From Comamonadaceae bacterium 2FH (GTDB lineage Bacteria; Pseudomonadota; Gammaproteobacteria; Burkholderiales; Burkholderiaceae_C), in contig SCMQ01000010.1 in NCBI GenBank assembly GCA_005503335.1, forward strand, positions 62,001-126,000: a stretch of 64,000 nucleotides of DNA, given 5' to 3'. The translations under genes were made by a program, and so were the position numbers. Below are positions 9,038 through 18,094 of this stretch, piece after piece; position 1 is the stretch's first letter, and the number at the start of each line of letters is the position of its first letter. The notes below the pieces were generated by a model. That model had not been told where the DNA came from, searched no databases, and saw nothing but the letters and a program-made list of their open reading frames with translations.

Positions 9038-9817
9038 ATGGAAACCTCCATCGCATCCGTCGACGCGTCCAAGATCTCGGTCAAGGACCTGAACTTCTAC
9101 TACGGCAAGTTCCACGCGCTCAAGGGCATCAACCTCGAGATCCCCGAGAACAAGGTGACGGCCTTCATCGGCCCCTCGGGCTGCGGCAAGTCCACGCTGC
9201 TGCGCATCTTCAACCGCATGTACGAGCTCTACCCCGAGCAGCGCGCGGAAGGGCAGATACTGCTGGACGGCGAGAACCTGCTGACCAGCAAGAAGGACGT
9301 GGCGCTGCTGCGCGCCAAGGTCGGCATGGTGTTCCAGAAGCCGACGCCGTTCCCGATGTCGATCTACGACAACATCGCCTTCGGCGTGAAACTGTTCGAG
9401 CGCCTGAGCGCGAGCGACCTGGACGAGCGCGTGGAGTGGGCCCTGCGCAAGGCGGCGCTGTGGAACGAGGTCAAGGACAAGCTGAATCAGAGCGGCTCCA
9501 GCCTCTCGGGCGGCCAGCAGCAGCGCCTGTGCATCGCGCGCGGCATCGCCATCAAGCCCGAGGTGCTGCTGCTCGACGAGCCCTGCTCGGCCCTGGACCC
9601 GATCTCCACGGCCAAGATCGAGGAGCTCATCGTCGAGCTCAAGAACGACTACACCGTGGTGATCGTGACCCACAACATGCAGCAGGCCGCGCGCTGCAGC
9701 GACCACACGGCCTACATGTACCTGGGTGACTTGGTGGAGTTCGGCCCGACCGAGCAGTTGTTCTTCAAGCCCAAGCGCAAGGAGACCGAGGACTACATCA
9801 CGGGCCGTTTCGGCTGA
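9038..9817 (+). CDS. pstB: Phosphate ABC transporter ATPase PstB
   Basis: The 259-residue ATPase that powers PstCA. The Walker A is [12 protein letters not shown], the ABC signature is [16 protein letters not shown], the Walker B is [13 protein letters not shown], and the H-loop is [13 protein letters not shown]. All catalytic residues are present. The ATG at 9038 is preferred over an in-frame TTG at 9029. phoU follows after 10 bp. Confidence 0.97.
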   Translation: METSIASVDASKISVKDLNFYYGKFHALKGINLEIPENKVTAFIGPSGCGKSTLLRIFNRMYELYPEQRAEGQILLDGENLLTSKKDVALLRAKVGMVFQKPTPFPMSIYDNIAFGVKLFERLSASDLDERVEWALRKAALWNEVKDKLNQSGSSLSGGQQQRLCIARGIAIKPEVLLLDEPCSALDPISTAKIEELIVELKNDYTVVIVTHNMQQAARCSDHTAYMYLGDLVEFGPTEQLFFKPKRKETEDYITGRFG

Positions 9818-9827
9818 GGAGCAGCAT

Positions 9828-10529
9828 ATGGCAGACAAGCATCTTTCCAGCCAGTTCGACAGCGAACTCAACGGCGTTTCCACCCGGGTCATGGAACTCG
9901 GCGGGCTCGTGGAGTCGCAGATCAGCCAGGCCATCTTCGCCCTGTCGCAGTTCAACGCCGAGGTCGCCGACCAAGTCATCGCGACCGAGCCCAAGGTGAA
10001 CGCGATGGAGGTCCAGATCGACCACGACCTGTCGTCCATCATCGCCCGGCGCCAGCCCACGGCGCGCGACCTGCGCCTGCTGATCGCCATCTCCAAGACC
10101 ACGGCCAACCTGGAGCGCGTGGGCGACGAGGCGGCCAAGGTGGCGCGCATGGTCAAGGCCATCATCCAGAGCGGCGCCTCCCGCTCGCTGCCGGCCTCCG
10201 AGCTGCGCGTCGAGGCCGACCTGGCCTCGGGCCTGCTGCGCAAGGCACTCGATGCCTTTGCGCGCCTGGACGTGCCGGCCGCGGTGGCCATCCTCAAGGA
10301 GGACGACCTGATCGACCAGGAGTTCGACGGCTTCGTGCGCAAGCTCATCACCTACATGATGGAAGACCCGCGCACCATCTCCGCCAGCCTGGACCTGCTG
10401 TTCCTGGCCAAGGCCATCGAGCGCATCGGCGACCACGCCAAGAACATCGCCGAGTTCATCATCTACATCGTCAAGGGGGCCGACGTGCGTCACGCCTCCA
10501 TCGAAGAAATCGAGTCTGCGGTCCGATGA
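9828..10529 (+). CDS. phoU: Phosphate signalling protein PhoU
   Basis: A 233-residue all-helical protein with two PhoU repeats. Each carries the metal-binding E/DxxxD-type motif, seen in NLERVGDEAAKVARMV and AIERIGDHAKNIAEFI. PhoU links the Pst transporter to PhoR and keeps the Pho response off when phosphate is plentiful. A GAGGAG ribosome-binding site precedes the ATG. The 3' end overlaps phoB by 4 nt, so phosphate sensing and its response regulator are co-expressed. Confidence 0.96.
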   Translation: MADKHLSSQFDSELNGVSTRVMELGGLVESQISQAIFALSQFNAEVADQVIATEPKVNAMEVQIDHDLSSIIARRQPTARDLRLLIAISKTTANLERVGDEAAKVARMVKAIIQSGASRSLPASELRVEADLASGLLRKALDAFARLDVPAAVAILKEDDLIDQEFDGFVRKLITYMMEDPRTISASLDLLFLAKAIERIGDHAKNIAEFIIYIVKGADVRHASIEEIESAVR

Positions 10530-11251
10530 GAACCCTGCCGCGAGTCCTGATCGTGGAAGATGAGTCGGGGATTGCCGAGCTCATCGCGGTCAACCTGCGC
10601 CACAACGGCTTCCAGCCGATCTGGGCCATGGACAGCACCACGGCGCAGCGCGAGCTCGACGCCGTGCTGCCCGACGTGATCCTGCTTGACTGGATGCTGC
10701 CCGGCGAGAGCGGCCTGGCGCTGGCCAGGAAGTGGCGCAGCGACCCCCGGACCAAGACCGTCCCCATCCTGATGCTGACCGCGCGCGGCGACGAGGCCGA
10801 CCGCGTGGCCGGACTGGACGCGGGTGCGGACGACTACATCATCAAGCCGTTCTCGACCAAGGAGATGCTGGCGCGCATCCGCGCCGTGCTGCGGCGGCGC
10901 ACGCCCGAGCAGGTGGGCGGGCCGGTCGAGATCGGCGAGCTGCGGCTCGACGCCTCGACCCACCGCGCGTCCTTCCAGGGCCAGCCGCTCAAGATGGGGC
11001 CGACCGAGTTCAAGCTGCTGCACTACCTGATGACGCATGCCGAGCGCGTGCACAGCCGCGGCCAGCTGCTGGACAAGGTCTGGGGCGACCATGTCTTCAT
11101 CGAGGAACGCACGGTGGACGTGCACGTCAAGCGCCTGCGCGAGGCGCTCGGCGCGGCCGGCTGCATGATCGAGACGGTGCGCGGCGCGGGTTACCGCCTG
11201 ACGGCCCAGCCCCTGGTGACCCCTGGCGCGGCGGCCTCGGCGCGCGCCTGA
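10526..11251 (+). CDS. phoB: Phosphate regulon response regulator PhoB
   Basis: A 241-residue OmpR/PhoB-type regulator. The receiver domain has acidic residues Glu11/Asp12, phospho-acceptor Asp55 (VILLDWMLPG) and the conserved Lys in YIIKPF. The C-terminal winged helix includes GPTEFKLLHYLM and VDVHVKRLREAL. It should bind the two Pho boxes at 11-28 and 5985-6002. It is translationally coupled to phoU and followed 46 bp later by its sensor kinase. Confidence 0.96.
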   Translation: MRTLPRVLIVEDESGIAELIAVNLRHNGFQPIWAMDSTTAQRELDAVLPDVILLDWMLPGESGLALARKWRSDPRTKTVPILMLTARGDEADRVAGLDAGADDYIIKPFSTKEMLARIRAVLRRRTPEQVGGPVEIGELRLDASTHRASFQGQPLKMGPTEFKLLHYLMTHAERVHSRGQLLDKVWGDHVFIEERTVDVHVKRLREALGAAGCMIETVRGAGYRLTAQPLVTPGAAASARA

Positions 11252-11297
11252 GGCCGGCTCCGCCACGCCAGGCCTTCGCTCGGGCCACCGCCGCGCC

Positions 11298-12653
11298 ATG
11301 CTGACCCGCTTCCTGGTGTTCGCTCTGCTGCAGCTCGCCGCCGGCGCGCTGGGTGGCTGGCTGGCCGGCTGGCCAGGTGCCCTGGCGGGTGCGGCCGGGG
11401 GAGGCCTGGTCTGGTTCGCGCTGGACCTCACGCGCGGCCTGCGCCTGATCGCCTGGCTGCGCCAGGCCGACATGGCCGCCGCGCCCGAGATGCGGGGCCT
11501 GTGGGGCGAGGCGGCCGACCGCATGCGGCGTCTGCTGCGCGGTCATGACCAGCGGGTCAAGGAAAGCCAGCACCGGCTGCAGGAATTCCTGGCCGCCATC
11601 CAGGCCTCGCCCAATGGCGTGGTGCTGCTCGACGCCGAGGGCCGTATCGAGTGGTGCAACCAGATTGCGGCCGAGCACCTGGGCTTCGACGCTCAGCGCG
11701 ACCTGCTGCAGCACATCGGCAACCTGGTGCGCGAGCCGGCCTTCGCGGCCTACTACGCTGGCAGGGATTACCAGCACGATGTCACGATCCAGGGCCGCGC
11801 GCACAGCGCGGCAAGGCCGGTCAAGCTCTCGGTGCAACTGCATCCCTATGGCGACGGCCGCAAGCTGCTGCTCACGCGCGACGTGACCGCGCTGGCCCAG
11901 GCCGAGGCCATGCGGCGCGACTTCGTCGCCAACGTCTCGCACGAGATCCGCACCCCGCTCACGGTGCTCAGCGGCTTCGTCGAAACCCTGCAGACCCTGC
12001 CGCTGGACGAGCCCGAACGCGAGCGCTACCTGCAGCTGATGGCGGCCCAGGCCGCCCGCATGCAGAACCTGGTCAACGACCTGCTGATGCTCTCGCGGCT
12101 GGAGGGCAGTCCGCCGCCCGGCGCCGCCGAGTGGTTGCCCGTGGCGCCGCTGACCGCCCAGTGCGAGGAGGAGGCGCGTGGGCTCTCCGCCGTGCTGCTG
12201 GCGCCCCAGGCGCCTGCGCAGGTCCTGAGCTTCGACGCGCCGCGCCAGCTGTCCCTGGCGGGCTCGGCGCACGAGTTGCGCAGCGCCGTGTCCAACCTGA
12301 TCAACAACGCGGTGCGCTACACGCCGGCCGGCGGCCACATCGACGTGGCCTGGCGCCTGCTGCCGGACGGCCGCCTCGAGTTCTCCGTGACCGACACCGG
12401 CCCCGGCATCGCGCCCGAGCACCTGGGGCGCCTGAGCGAGCGCTTCTACCGCGTGGACCGCAGCCGCTCGCGCGAGTCCGGCGGCACCGGCCTGGGGCTG
12501 GCCATCGCCAAGCATGTGGCGCAGCGCCACGGCGGCGAGCTGCGCATCGAAAGCCAGCTGGGCAAGGGCTCGCGCTTTACGCTGCTGTTTCCGGCCAACC
12601 GCGTGCGCGTCGAGGCGCCGGAGCTCATGGTCGCTTCCGCCGGGGCAGGCTGA
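11298..12653 (+). CDS. phoR: Phosphate regulon sensor histidine kinase PhoR
   Basis: A 451-residue inner-membrane kinase. Residues ~1-55 hold one or two membrane helices, a PAS domain follows at ~95-195, and the HisKA motif FVANVSHEIRTPLTVLSGF carries phospho-acceptor His215. The ATPase domain has the N box NLINNAVRYT and G boxes DTGPGIAPEHL and GGTGLGLAIAKHV. It lacks a large periplasmic sensor, as is normal for PhoR, which receives its signal through PstSCAB/PhoU. Its last 29 bp overlap the end of the convergent MATE gene. Confidence 0.95.
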   Translation: MLTRFLVFALLQLAAGALGGWLAGWPGALAGAAGGGLVWFALDLTRGLRLIAWLRQADMAAAPEMRGLWGEAADRMRRLLRGHDQRVKESQHRLQEFLAAIQASPNGVVLLDAEGRIEWCNQIAAEHLGFDAQRDLLQHIGNLVREPAFAAYYAGRDYQHDVTIQGRAHSAARPVKLSVQLHPYGDGRKLLLTRDVTALAQAEAMRRDFVANVSHEIRTPLTVLSGFVETLQTLPLDEPERERYLQLMAAQAARMQNLVNDLLMLSRLEGSPPPGAAEWLPVAPLTAQCEEEARGLSAVLLAPQAPAQVLSFDAPRQLSLAGSAHELRSAVSNLINNAVRYTPAGGHIDVAWRLLPDGRLEFSVTDTGPGIAPEHLGRLSERFYRVDRSRSRESGGTGLGLAIAKHVAQRHGGELRIESQLGKGSRFTLLFPANRVRVEAPELMVASAGAG

Positions 12654-13977
12654 GCTCGCGCCAGACCATGGCCGAGAAGATCAGCGCCACCAGCGCCAGC
12701 GCGACCGTGCTCGCCAGCCAGAACGCGCGCGGCGAGGCCTGCGCCGCCGCCCAGGGGCCCAGGCCCTGGTAGGCCAGGGCATAGCCGCCGGCCAGGCCCA
12801 GCCCCCACAGCAGCAGGCTGTAGACCAGCAGGGGCGCCACGGTCACGTTGTAGCAGCGCAGGATGAAGACGCAGACCGCCTGCAGCGCGTCGGCCAGGTG
12901 GTAGAGCGCCACCCAGGCCAGCAGGGCCGAGGCCGCCGCCGCCACGGCCGGCTGGTTCGTGTACAGGGCCGCGATCCCCTCGCGCAGCAGCCACAGCGTG
13001 CCGGCCGCCAGCAGGGCCAGGGCGCCGGCTGCGCGCAGGCCGGTGCCGGCCGCGCGGCGCGCACGCCGGGGCTGGCCCGCTCCCAGCCAGTAGCTCACGC
13101 GCGCACTGCTGGCAATGGCCAGCGACAGCGGCGTCATGTAGAGCAGGGCCCCGAGGTTGGCTGCGATCTGGTGGCTGGCCGAGGCCACGGTGCCCAGCCG
13201 TGCGATGAACAGCGCCATCAGGGTGAACGAGGTCACCTCGACCATGATCGCCAGTCCGCCGGGCAGCCCCAGGCGGGCGAAGGCGCGGATCTGCGCCCAG
13301 TCCGGCCGCTCCAGGCGCTGCCAGAGGCGGTAGGGGCGGTAGAAGTCCTGGCTGCGCAGCAGCCACAGCGCCAGGCCCAGCATGGCGCAGTTGACCAGCA
13401 GCGTGGCCAGGGCACAGCCCACGGCGCCGCGCGGCGCCAGGCCCCAGCCGCCGAAGGCCAGCCAGACCGACAGCGGCAGTTTGAGCCCCAGCGAGGCTAT
13501 CTGCAGCCAGGTCACCAGCTGTGGCTTGCCCAGGGCCTGGTTCAGCGTGCTGTAGAGGCGAAACAGCAGCGAGGGCGCCAGGGCCAGGGCCAGCACCGCC
13601 AGGTACTGCCGCACCTCGGCCTGCAGCGCCTCGGGCACGCGGGTCCAGCGCAGCAGGGGACCGGGGAACAGCAGGGCCGCCATGCCGACCGCGATGGTGA
13701 TGACGCACAGGTAAAGGGCCTGGCGCACCGAGCGCCCCAGCGCGGCCTGGCGACCGCTGCCGTGCAGCTCGGCCCAGGCCGGCAGCAGGGCCTGCACCAC
13801 GCCCATCAGGGCCACGTAGACGCTGATGTAGATGGCCGAGCCGACCGACAGCGCGGCCAGCGCCTGCTCCGAGTAGCGGCCGGCCACGATGGTGTCGGTC
13901 ACGCCGAAGGCCATCACGGCCAGCTGGCCCACCAGCACCGTCCCGGCGTGGCGGGCAATCGTCCTGAGCTCGGACAT
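12625..13977 (-). CDS. MATE-family multidrug/toxin efflux protein
   Basis: A 450-residue membrane protein with about twelve transmembrane segments in two homologous halves. MATE features include GVTDTIVAGRYSEQALAALSVG near the N-terminus and IMVEVTSFTLMALFIARLG at the start of the second half. Such proteins are Na+- or H+-coupled exporters of cationic compounds; the substrate cannot be deduced. It is convergent with phoR and overlaps its 3' end by 29 bp. It starts 7 bp after the stop of the upstream gene on the same strand, so the two probably share a transcript. Confidence 0.88.
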   Translation of the reverse strand: MSELRTIARHAGTVLVGQLAVMAFGVTDTIVAGRYSEQALAALSVGSAIYISVYVALMGVVQALLPAWAELHGSGRQAALGRSVRQALYLCVITIAVGMAALLFPGPLLRWTRVPEALQAEVRQYLAVLALALAPSLLFRLYSTLNQALGKPQLVTWLQIASLGLKLPLSVWLAFGGWGLAPRGAVGCALATLLVNCAMLGLALWLLRSQDFYRPYRLWQRLERPDWAQIRAFARLGLPGGLAIMVEVTSFTLMALFIARLGTVASASHQIAANLGALLYMTPLSLAIASSARVSYWLGAGQPRRARRAAGTGLRAAGALALLAAGTLWLLREGIAALYTNQPAVAAAASALLAWVALYHLADALQAVCVFILRCYNVTVAPLLVYSLLLWGLGLAGGYALAYQGLGPWAAAQASPRAFWLASTVALALVALIFSAMVWRELSLPRRKRP

Positions 13978-13983
13978 GGCCGG

Positions 13984-15702
13984 TCAGCGCGCCGCGATGC
14001 GGCGGTACACCAGGATGTCCTCGTTCTTGTCGGTGGGGCGGCGCACCGTGGCGCGCAGCTGCCACTGGTCCGGGTCGACGACGCTGCGCAGTCTGGAGCG
14101 GGCGTCGGCGTCGACCAGCAGCCAGGGGCAGCGGGCCTGGCGGCTGCCGGCCGCCTCGAGCTTGAGGCCGGCATGGAACTCGAAGGCCGCCAGCTGGGCC
14201 CGGCTCAGGCCCAGGGTTTGCGCGCAGCCGGCCTGGCCGGTCACGCGGCTCACGTTGCGCACCAGCGGCGCGTAGCTGCGCGCATAGTCCAGCAGCGGCA
14301 GCCACAGCGTCATCAGCAGCAGCCAGCACAGGGCGGCGCCGCCGGCCGGCAGCACCAGGCTTTTCCAGATCGCGGTGCGGTGGCGCCCGGCGCGCCAGCT
14401 CACGAGCCAGCACCAGGCCAGGGTCGCGGCCAGTGCAAAGCCCAGGGCGGTTGCCGAGAACTGGGACTGGAAGCCGGGCGCCAGCTTGGCCACGTTGGCC
14501 GCGGGCTGGCGCGGCCAGCCGGTCTGCATGGCGATCCAGACCACCCAGATGATCAGCGCGCCGCCGCTGAAGAACAGCAGCGTGAACCAGTCGATCAGCG
14601 CCGCGACGCTGCGCTCCAGGGTCGGCAGGGCGAAGGCGGCCAGGGTGGCCAGGGCCGGCAGCGCCAGCAGCAGCGAGCGGTCGCTGGCGTCGGTCAGCAG
14701 CGTGGTGCCGACCGCGACCACAGCGAACCACAAGGGCAGGGCCAGGTGACGGTGGCTGCGCAGCTCGCCGAGCTGGCGGCGCCAGCGCCACAGCGTCCAC
14801 AGGGCCAGCGGCCAGGCCGGCCAGGTGAACCACAGCAGGAGTCGGCCGGTGCTGCGCCAGTCGGTCTCGCCGGCCTGAGGCAGCGCCAGGCGCCAGCGCC
14901 ACAGGTCCAGGCCCCAGGCCAGCGCGCCAGTCAGTGCCAGCGCGAGCGCGAACGCCAACAGGCGCCAGGCCCGGGGCTGAGCCGGCGCATCGGCGCCTGG
15001 GCGCTCCAGCCCGCACAGCAGCGCGCCGCCGGCGCCGAACACCAGGGCCATGGCCGGCGCGCCCGACAGGGCCAGGCCGAGCAGTCCGGCCAGGCCCGCG
15101 AGCAGCGGCAGCAGGGCGCGGTGGGGCAGGGCGGCGAGCGCGTAGAACAGCAGCGCGGTGAAGCACAGCTGGCTCAGCGCGGGCGTGGTTTCGTGCGAGA
15201 GCTGGGCCAGGCCCAGGCAGGCGATCAACGCCAGCAGGCCGCCGTCGGCCATGGCGCGCGCGTAGTCGGTGGGCCTGGCCTCGCCGCCGAAGGCGAAGGC
15301 CACCGGCTGGGCCCCCGGGTTGCGCGCCAGGTGGTAGACGCCCCACCAGGCGGCCGCCAGCGTCAGCACCAGCATCAGCACGAAAGGCAGGCGGGCCGCG
15401 AAGTCGGGGGCGATCCAGCCGGGCGCGACCTGCATGGCCCAGGCGCCGATCCAGTAGGGCAGCAGGGCGTCCACCTCGGGGGGCTGGCCCATCAGCGTCG
15501 GGCGCAGCCAGGCCGAGACATCGCTGCCGCCCATGCGCGTCAGCTCGACCATGTAGCCGAAGGCCGCGATGTCGGCTTTCTTCCAGGGCTCGCGGCCGAT
15601 GAAGCCGGGCAGCACATAGGCCAGGCAGAACAGCAGCAGGGCCAGGCGCGGCAGTCGGCGCACGGCGTGCTGGGCCACGATGGCGGGGCTGGGCTGGTTC
15701 AC
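13984..15702 (-). CDS. Polytopic membrane protein resembling ArnT/GT39-type glycosyltransferases
   Basis: A 572-residue protein with roughly ten or more hydrophobic segments. The first periplasmic loop (GREPWKKADIAAFGYMVEL) has the Asp/Glu-containing layout found in lipid-linked sugar transferases of the GT39/ArnT type, and a smaller globular C-terminal part ends with ENEDILVYRR-like residues. Such enzymes move sugars from polyprenyl-phosphate donors to lipids or proteins. Acceptor and donor are unknown, and assignment rests on overall pattern only. It lies directly upstream of the MATE gene on the same strand. Confidence 0.55.
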   Translation of the reverse strand: MNQPSPAIVAQHAVRRLPRLALLLFCLAYVLPGFIGREPWKKADIAAFGYMVELTRMGGSDVSAWLRPTLMGQPPEVDALLPYWIGAWAMQVAPGWIAPDFAARLPFVLMLVLTLAAAWWGVYHLARNPGAQPVAFAFGGEARPTDYARAMADGGLLALIACLGLAQLSHETTPALSQLCFTALLFYALAALPHRALLPLLAGLAGLLGLALSGAPAMALVFGAGGALLCGLERPGADAPAQPRAWRLLAFALALALTGALAWGLDLWRWRLALPQAGETDWRSTGRLLLWFTWPAWPLALWTLWRWRRQLGELRSHRHLALPLWFAVVAVGTTLLTDASDRSLLLALPALATLAAFALPTLERSVAALIDWFTLLFFSGGALIIWVVWIAMQTGWPRQPAANVAKLAPGFQSQFSATALGFALAATLAWCWLVSWRAGRHRTAIWKSLVLPAGGAALCWLLLMTLWLPLLDYARSYAPLVRNVSRVTGQAGCAQTLGLSRAQLAAFEFHAGLKLEAAGSRQARCPWLLVDADARSRLRSVVDPDQWQLRATVRRPTDKNEDILVYRRIAAR

Positions 15703-15731
15703 GGGGTCGGGCGAGAACGGGGTGGCGGTCT

Positions 15732-15767
15732 AAAACAAAAGGGCAGCGCGGTCACCCGGGCTGCCCT
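15732..15767 (-). terminator. Rho-independent terminator after rpmE2
   Basis: On the minus strand AGGGCAGC pairs with GCTGCCCT around a 12-nt loop and is followed by TTTTGTTTT. It lies 20 bp beyond the L31 stop codon. Confidence 0.85.
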
Positions 15768-15787
15768 GGCGGAAGGTCCGCGTCGAC

Positions 15788-16048
15788 TTACTTGGCGACA
15801 GCGGTCTTGCCGAAGCGGTTGCGGAACTTCTCGACGCGGCCGCCCATGTTGTCCACCGACTTCTGGGTGCCGGTGTAGAAGGGGTGGGATTCGCTCGAGG
15901 TGTCCAGCTTGAACAGCGGCAGCTCGCGGCCGTCGTCCATCTTGATCATTTCCTTGGTGTTGGCGCAGGAGCGGGTCACGAACTTGAAGCCGTTGGACAG
16001 GTCCACGAAGCAGACGTCGCGGTAGTTCGGGTGAATGCCGTCTTTCAT
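15788..16048 (-). CDS. rpmE2: 50S ribosomal protein L31 type B
   Basis: An 86-residue ribosomal protein beginning MKDGIHPNYRDVCFVD and containing SHPFYTGTQKSVDNMGGRV. It lacks the zinc-binding CxxC of the type A paralogue, which marks the zinc-independent B type. No Zur-like site is evident upstream; the leader does hold a perfect 10-bp tandem repeat (AGTCAGGTGC twice, 16061-16080). It has its own terminator downstream and lies after rho on the same strand. Confidence 0.95.
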   Translation of the reverse strand: MKDGIHPNYRDVCFVDLSNGFKFVTRSCANTKEMIKMDDGRELPLFKLDTSSESHPFYTGTQKSVDNMGGRVEKFRNRFGKTAVAK

Positions 16049-16132
16049 GATTTTTCCTTGAGTCAGGTGCAGTCAGGTGCGATAGCCGCGCCGGCCCATC
16101 CAGCGTACTTTTCGCGAAACCGCTGATTATGC

Positions 16133-16175
16133 CACAGGGCCCTCGGCGCCCATCCAAGGCGCGGCCGGCCCTGTG
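16133..16175 (-). terminator. GC-rich hairpin just after rho
   Basis: CACAGGGCC and GGCCCTGTG form a perfect 9-bp stem 2 bp past the rho stop, with further pairing inside. No T-run follows, so it may protect the 3' end or assist termination rather than act as a classical intrinsic terminator. Confidence 0.4.
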
Positions 16176-16177
16176 CT

Positions 16178-17440
16178 TCAGCCGCCGCGGCGCATCATGT
16201 CGAAGAACTCGACGTTGCTCTTGGTCGCCTTCATGCTCTTGAGCACCATTTCCATGGCCTCGATCTCGTCCATGTTGTACATGAACTGGCGCAGGATGCG
16301 GGTCTTCTGCAGCACCTCGGGAGCCAGCAGCAGCTCTTCGCGGCGCGTGCCGCTGCGATTGAGGTTGATGGCCGGGAACACGCGCTTCTCGTAGAGGCGG
16401 CGCTCGAGGTGGATCTCGCAGTTGCCGGTACCCTTGAACTCCTCGAAGATCACCTCGTCCATGCGGCTGCCGGTGTCGACCAGCGCGGTGGCGATGATGG
16501 TCAGCGAGCCGCCTTCCTCGACGTTGCGCGCCGCGCCGAAGAAGCGCTTGGGGCGCTGCAGGGCGTTGGCGTCGACGCCGCCGGTCAGCACCTTGCCCGA
16601 GGAGGGCACGACGTTGTTGTAGGCGCGGGCCAGGCGCGTGATCGAGTCCAGCAGGATCACCACGTCCTTCTTGAGCTCGACCAGGCGCTTGGCGCGCTCG
16701 ATCACCATCTCGGCCACATGCACGTGGCGCGCCGCCGGCTCGTCGAAGGTCGAGGCGATCACCTCGCCCTTGACGGTGCGCTGCATCTCGGTCACTTCCT
16801 CGGGGCGCTCGTCGACCAGCAGCACCATCAGGTGGACTTCGGGGTAGTTGGCGGTGATGGCGTGCGCGATGTGCTGCATCATCACGGTCTTGCCCGACTT
16901 GGGCTGGGCCACGATCAGCGCGCGCTGGCCCCGGCCGATCGGGGCGATGATGTCGATCACGCGGCTGGTGATGTTCTCTTCGCTCTTGATGTCGCGTTCC
17001 AGGCGCATCTGTTCCTTGGGGAACAGCGGCGTCAGGTTCTCGAACATGATCTTGTGCTTGTTGTCCTCCGGCGCGCCGCCGTTGACCTTGTCGAGCTTGG
17101 TCAGCGCGAAGTAGCGCTCGCCGTCCTTGGGGGTGCGCACCTCGCCCTCGATCATGTCGCCGGTGTGCAGGTTGAAGCGGCGCACCTGGCTGGGGCTGAT
17201 GTAGATGTCGTCGGTGCTGGCGGTGTAGCTGGTGTCCGGGCTGCGCAGGAAGCCGAAGCCGTCGGGCAGGATCTCGAGCACGCCGTCGGCGAACACCTGC
17301 TCGCCGGCACGTGCGCGCTTCTTGATGATGGCGAACATCAGCTCCTGCTTGCGCATGCGGCCGGTGTTCTCGATCTCCAGGGCTTCGGCCTGCTTGAGGA
17401 CTTCCGACACATGCAGTGCCTTGAGTTCATTTAAATGCAT
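16178..17440 (-). CDS. rho: Transcription termination factor Rho
   Basis: A 420-residue hexameric RNA helicase. The N-terminal RNA-binding fold holds [12 protein letters not shown] and [12 protein letters not shown]. The ATPase core has Walker [11 protein letters not shown] and Walker [17 protein letters not shown]. The R-loop and Q-loop region includes [18 protein letters not shown]. Length and motifs are standard. A 157-nt leader separates it from the trxA terminator. Confidence 0.98.
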   Translation of the reverse strand: MHLNELKALHVSEVLKQAEALEIENTGRMRKQELMFAIIKKRARAGEQVFADGVLEILPDGFGFLRSPDTSYTASTDDIYISPSQVRRFNLHTGDMIEGEVRTPKDGERYFALTKLDKVNGGAPEDNKHKIMFENLTPLFPKEQMRLERDIKSEENITSRVIDIIAPIGRGQRALIVAQPKSGKTVMMQHIAHAITANYPEVHLMVLLVDERPEEVTEMQRTVKGEVIASTFDEPAARHVHVAEMVIERAKRLVELKKDVVILLDSITRLARAYNNVVPSSGKVLTGGVDANALQRPKRFFGAARNVEEGGSLTIIATALVDTGSRMDEVIFEEFKGTGNCEIHLERRLYEKRVFPAINLNRSGTRREELLLAPEVLQKTRILRQFMYNMDEIEAMEMVLKSMKATKSNVEFFDMMRRGG

Positions 17441-17597
17441 GGGACTACCTGCGCTTGTGCAGCCCTTGGTCCAGGCTGTTGTGATTCTTCAGGGGAGGTT
17501 GGGGAGGAGCGGGCGGACTGCCCGGCCTCGAAGTTCTATACCGTGAACTCGAGCCGATTCGACCAGCGAATCAGCGAACTGCGCACATTATGACAGG

Positions 17598-17638
17598 AAA
17601 AACGAAGGGTCCGGGCGCGCTGGGCTGGGCGCCCGGAC
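17598..17638 (-). terminator. Rho-independent terminator after trxA
   Basis: On the minus strand GTCCGGGCGC pairs perfectly with GCGCCCGGAC around a 10-nt loop, followed a few bases later by TTTTT. It separates trxA from the rho leader. Confidence 0.8.
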
Positions 17639-17650
17639 AAAGCAGGCGAC

Positions 17651-17983
17651 TCAGGCGAGTTGCTGGTCGATGAAGGCGGTCAGCTGGGCCTTGCTCATGG
17701 CGCCGACCTTGGTCGCGGCCAGCTGGCCGTTCTTGAACAGCATCAGCGTGGGGATGCCGCGGATGCCGAAGCGCGCGGGGATGTCGCGGTTCTCGTCGAC
17801 GTTCATCTTGGCGATCTGCAGCTTGCCGTCGTAACCGGTCGCCACCTCGTCGAGGATGGGGGCGATCATCTTGCAGGGGCCGCACCATTCGGCCCAGAAA
17901 TCCACCACGACAGGCTTGTCGGCCTTGAGCACGTCGGCTTCGAAAGTGGCATCGGTAATGTGTTTGATCAGGTCGCTGGCCAT
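17651..17983 (-). CDS. trxA: Thioredoxin
   Basis: A 110-residue cytoplasmic disulfide reductase with the active site [10 protein letters not shown], the cis-proline segment [11 protein letters not shown] and the FxNG turn (LFKNGQ). Full length for TrxA. It is divergent from the flavoprotein gene at 18080 and ends at a strong terminator. Confidence 0.97.
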   Translation of the reverse strand: MASDLIKHITDATFEADVLKADKPVVVDFWAEWCGPCKMIAPILDEVATGYDGKLQIAKMNVDENRDIPARFGIRGIPTLMLFKNGQLAATKVGAMSKAQLTAFIDQQLA

Positions 17984-18075
17984 GGCGTGTTCCTCGTGAC
18001 GTATGAGATGCAGCTAAAGTTGCGGCATTGTGACAGAAACCAAGTCCCTTCGCCTGTCGCGCCCGGGGCGGCGGA

Positions 18076-18094
18076 CGCTATGACAGTCATAGCG
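18076..18094. promoter_or_regulatory. Perfect 9-1-9 palindrome at a start codon
   Basis: CGCTATGAC and GTCATAGCG are perfect inverted arms around one base. The palindrome contains the ATG chosen for the flavoprotein gene and lies in the trxA-divergent region. It could be an operator, or it could mean the true start is further downstream (for example GTG at 18116). Confidence 0.4.

Noticed and set aside
8066-10351. Very long open frame on the minus strand across pstA, pstB and phoU
   Set aside because: It is the complement of well-supported genes; its His/Asp/Arg/Gln-rich, low-complexity translation is the usual shadow of GC-rich codon use.
12446-15346. Long minus-strand open frame overlapping the MATE and glycosyltransferase-like genes
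   Set aside because: Different frame from the real genes, with Arg/Ala/Gly/Pro-rich nonsense translation and no motifs.
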